From an uncultured Paracoccus sp. (GTDB lineage Bacteria > Pseudomonadota > Alphaproteobacteria > Rhodobacterales > Rhodobacteraceae): a stretch of 7,308 nt of DNA. Positions within the stretch are counted from its first letter, which is position 1, and every line of letters starts with the position of its first letter. Below, piece after piece: positions 6,378 through 7,308 of this stretch. Location: the NCBI RefSeq assembly GCF_946221145.1, contig NZ_CAMIOH010000157.1, positions 1 to 7,308 on the forward strand, read 5' to 3'. The notes under the pieces were generated by a model. That model saw nothing but the letters and a program-made list of their open reading frames with translations, was not told where the DNA came from and searched no databases. Made by a program: the position numbers and the translations under genes.

Positions 6378-7308
6378 ATGAGCAGGCTGCGGGTTGAATA
6401 CCCGGCAGAGGGGAATAGGCAGGTGGAGGAAGTGGACCATTTCCTCGACGACAACACGCGCCTTGGCGACATCATGCGGGGCGAACGCGCCACCATGGGC
6501 AAATCGCTGCTGGATGTGCAGCGCGAATTGCGCATCCGGGCGTCTTATGTTGCCGCAATCGAAAATTGCGACATCACCGCCTTTGACACGCCCAGCTTCG
6601 TGTCGGGCTATGTCCGGTCCTATGCGCGCTATCTGGGCATGGATTCCGACTGGACCTTCCGCCGGTTCTGCCTGGAATCGGGTTTCCAGCCGACCCATGG
6701 CATGGCGCCGACCGCCGCCGGTCCCAAGCCCGCCAAACGCCCCTCGGACCCGGTCGAGGCCTTGGCCAATCCCAAGGCGCTGTTCATTCCCCAGCAGGAA
6801 AGCTTCTGGTCGGACATCGAACCGCGCGCCATCGGCGCCCTGCTGGTGCTGATCGCCCTGGTCTGCGGATTGGGATACGGCGGCTGGGCGGTGCTGCAAG
6901 AGGTTCAGCGCGTGACCCTGACCCCGGGCGACAACGCCCCGGGCGTCGTCACGGCGCTTGATCCGGTCGCGGGGACGGGCATGACCGAACCGGCCCTGGA
7001 CCTGTCGGACACCACCGACCTGGCCCAGGCCCTGCCGCAGCCGGAAGGGCTGGACAGGCTGTATCGCCCGCAAATTCTGGAAGCGCCGGTCCTGACCGCG
7101 CGTGATGGGCCGATCGCCGCCATCGACCCTGGCCTGACGCCTGCCACCGGCCCGCAGGATACGGCCCTGGCCCAGGCGGTTCCCACAGGCGCGACAGCCA
7201 TCCAGCAAGCCCTGGCCGAGGCAGGGGCGGCCCCGTTCGGCCCACCGATGCCCGACCAGTCGGGCGCCCCGGCGATCACCGTCGCGCCGGATGCGCCCGC
7301 CCTGGAAT
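6378..7308 (+). CDS. RodZ-like helix-turn-helix membrane protein (3' end outside window)
   Basis: 310 codons are visible and the frame is still open at the right edge. Residues about 29-92 form an XRE/Cro-type helix-turn-helix of the RodZ kind: RLGDIMRGERATMGKSLLDV, then RIRASYVAAIENCD and FVSGYVRSYARYLG. A proline-rich linker follows, then one membrane span at about 151-173 (AIGALLVLIALVCGLGYGGW core). The part after the span (175-310) is Pro/Ala/Thr-rich, low complexity and presumably periplasmic; the DUF4115-type C-terminal domain expected for this family would lie beyond the edge. RodZ links MreB filaments to the wall-elongation complex, so a cell-shape role is plausible, but many RodZ-like proteins are uncharacterised. 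A TGA at 6363-6365 in frame limits the start; ATG 6378 has GAGG about 10 bases upstream. The gene may be co-transcribed with hemA. Confidence 0.85.
   Translation, partial: MSRLRVEYPAEGNRQVEEVDHFLDDNTRLGDIMRGERATMGKSLLDVQRELRIRASYVAAIENCDITAFDTPSFVSGYVRSYARYLGMDSDWTFRRFCLESGFQPTHGMAPTAAGPKPAKRPSDPVEALANPKALFIPQQESFWSDIEPRAIGALLVLIALVCGLGYGGWAVLQEVQRVTLTPGDNAPGVVTALDPVAGTGMTEPALDLSDTTDLAQALPQPEGLDRLYRPQILEAPVLTARDGPIAAIDPGLTPATGPQDTALAQAVPTGATAIQQALAEAGAAPFGPPMPDQSGAPAITVAPDAPALE

Noticed and set aside
6105..7208. 367-codon open frame on the - strand across the hemA end and RodZ-like gene
   Set aside because: The + strand frame from 6378 shows a coherent HTH, linker and membrane-span order, while this frame crosses an intergenic spacer and has no recognisable motif.

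Overview
The window looks like chromosomal DNA of a high-GC alphaproteobacterium of the order Rhodobacterales, most likely Paracoccus or a close relative. Three things point there: the gene-for-gene similarity of the HemA protein to the Rhodobacter capsulatus enzyme as I remember it, a GatB-type tRNA amidotransferase subunit, and an FnrL-type anaerobic box in front of hemA. The species call is inference from remembered sequences, not from a search.

Layout from left to right. (1) The C-terminal half of malate:quinone oxidoreductase (mqo, + strand, cut by the left edge) runs convergently into gatB (- strand); the two share a 12-bp perfect-stem bidirectional terminator. (2) gatB is complete and monocistronic as far as can be seen, with a plausible sigma-70 promoter about 45-70 bp upstream of its start. 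(3) A 292-bp divergent spacer separates gatB from a small lipoprotein with a lysozyme-like transglycosylase domain (+ strand). Apart from the gatB promoter candidate I see no convincing element in it. (4) A 294-bp convergent spacer follows. It carries two inverted copies of a structured repeat (two tandem hairpins plus a conserved tail), one just after each flanking stop codon, and between them a long hairpin with a T-run on the - strand. (5) A complete M20-family metallopeptidase of the carnosine-dipeptidase type lies on the - strand. (6) A 160-bp divergent spacer contains a perfect FNR/FnrL-type box (TTGAC-N4-ATCAA). (7) hemA, 5-aminolevulinate synthase, is complete on the + strand. (8) After 110 bp with a leader hairpin comes a RodZ-like membrane protein with a cytoplasmic helix-turn-helix domain, cut by the right edge.

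The genes are mostly independent housekeeping functions: malate oxidation into the quinone pool, tRNA transamidation, cell-wall turnover, peptide degradation, tetrapyrrole synthesis and possibly cell-shape control. No mobile element, CRISPR array, tRNA or rRNA was seen. I found no convincing novel multi-gene system. The most interesting signal is non-coding: the covarying double-hairpin repeat pair between the transglycosylase and the peptidase. Next is the FnrL-type control site upstream of hemA.
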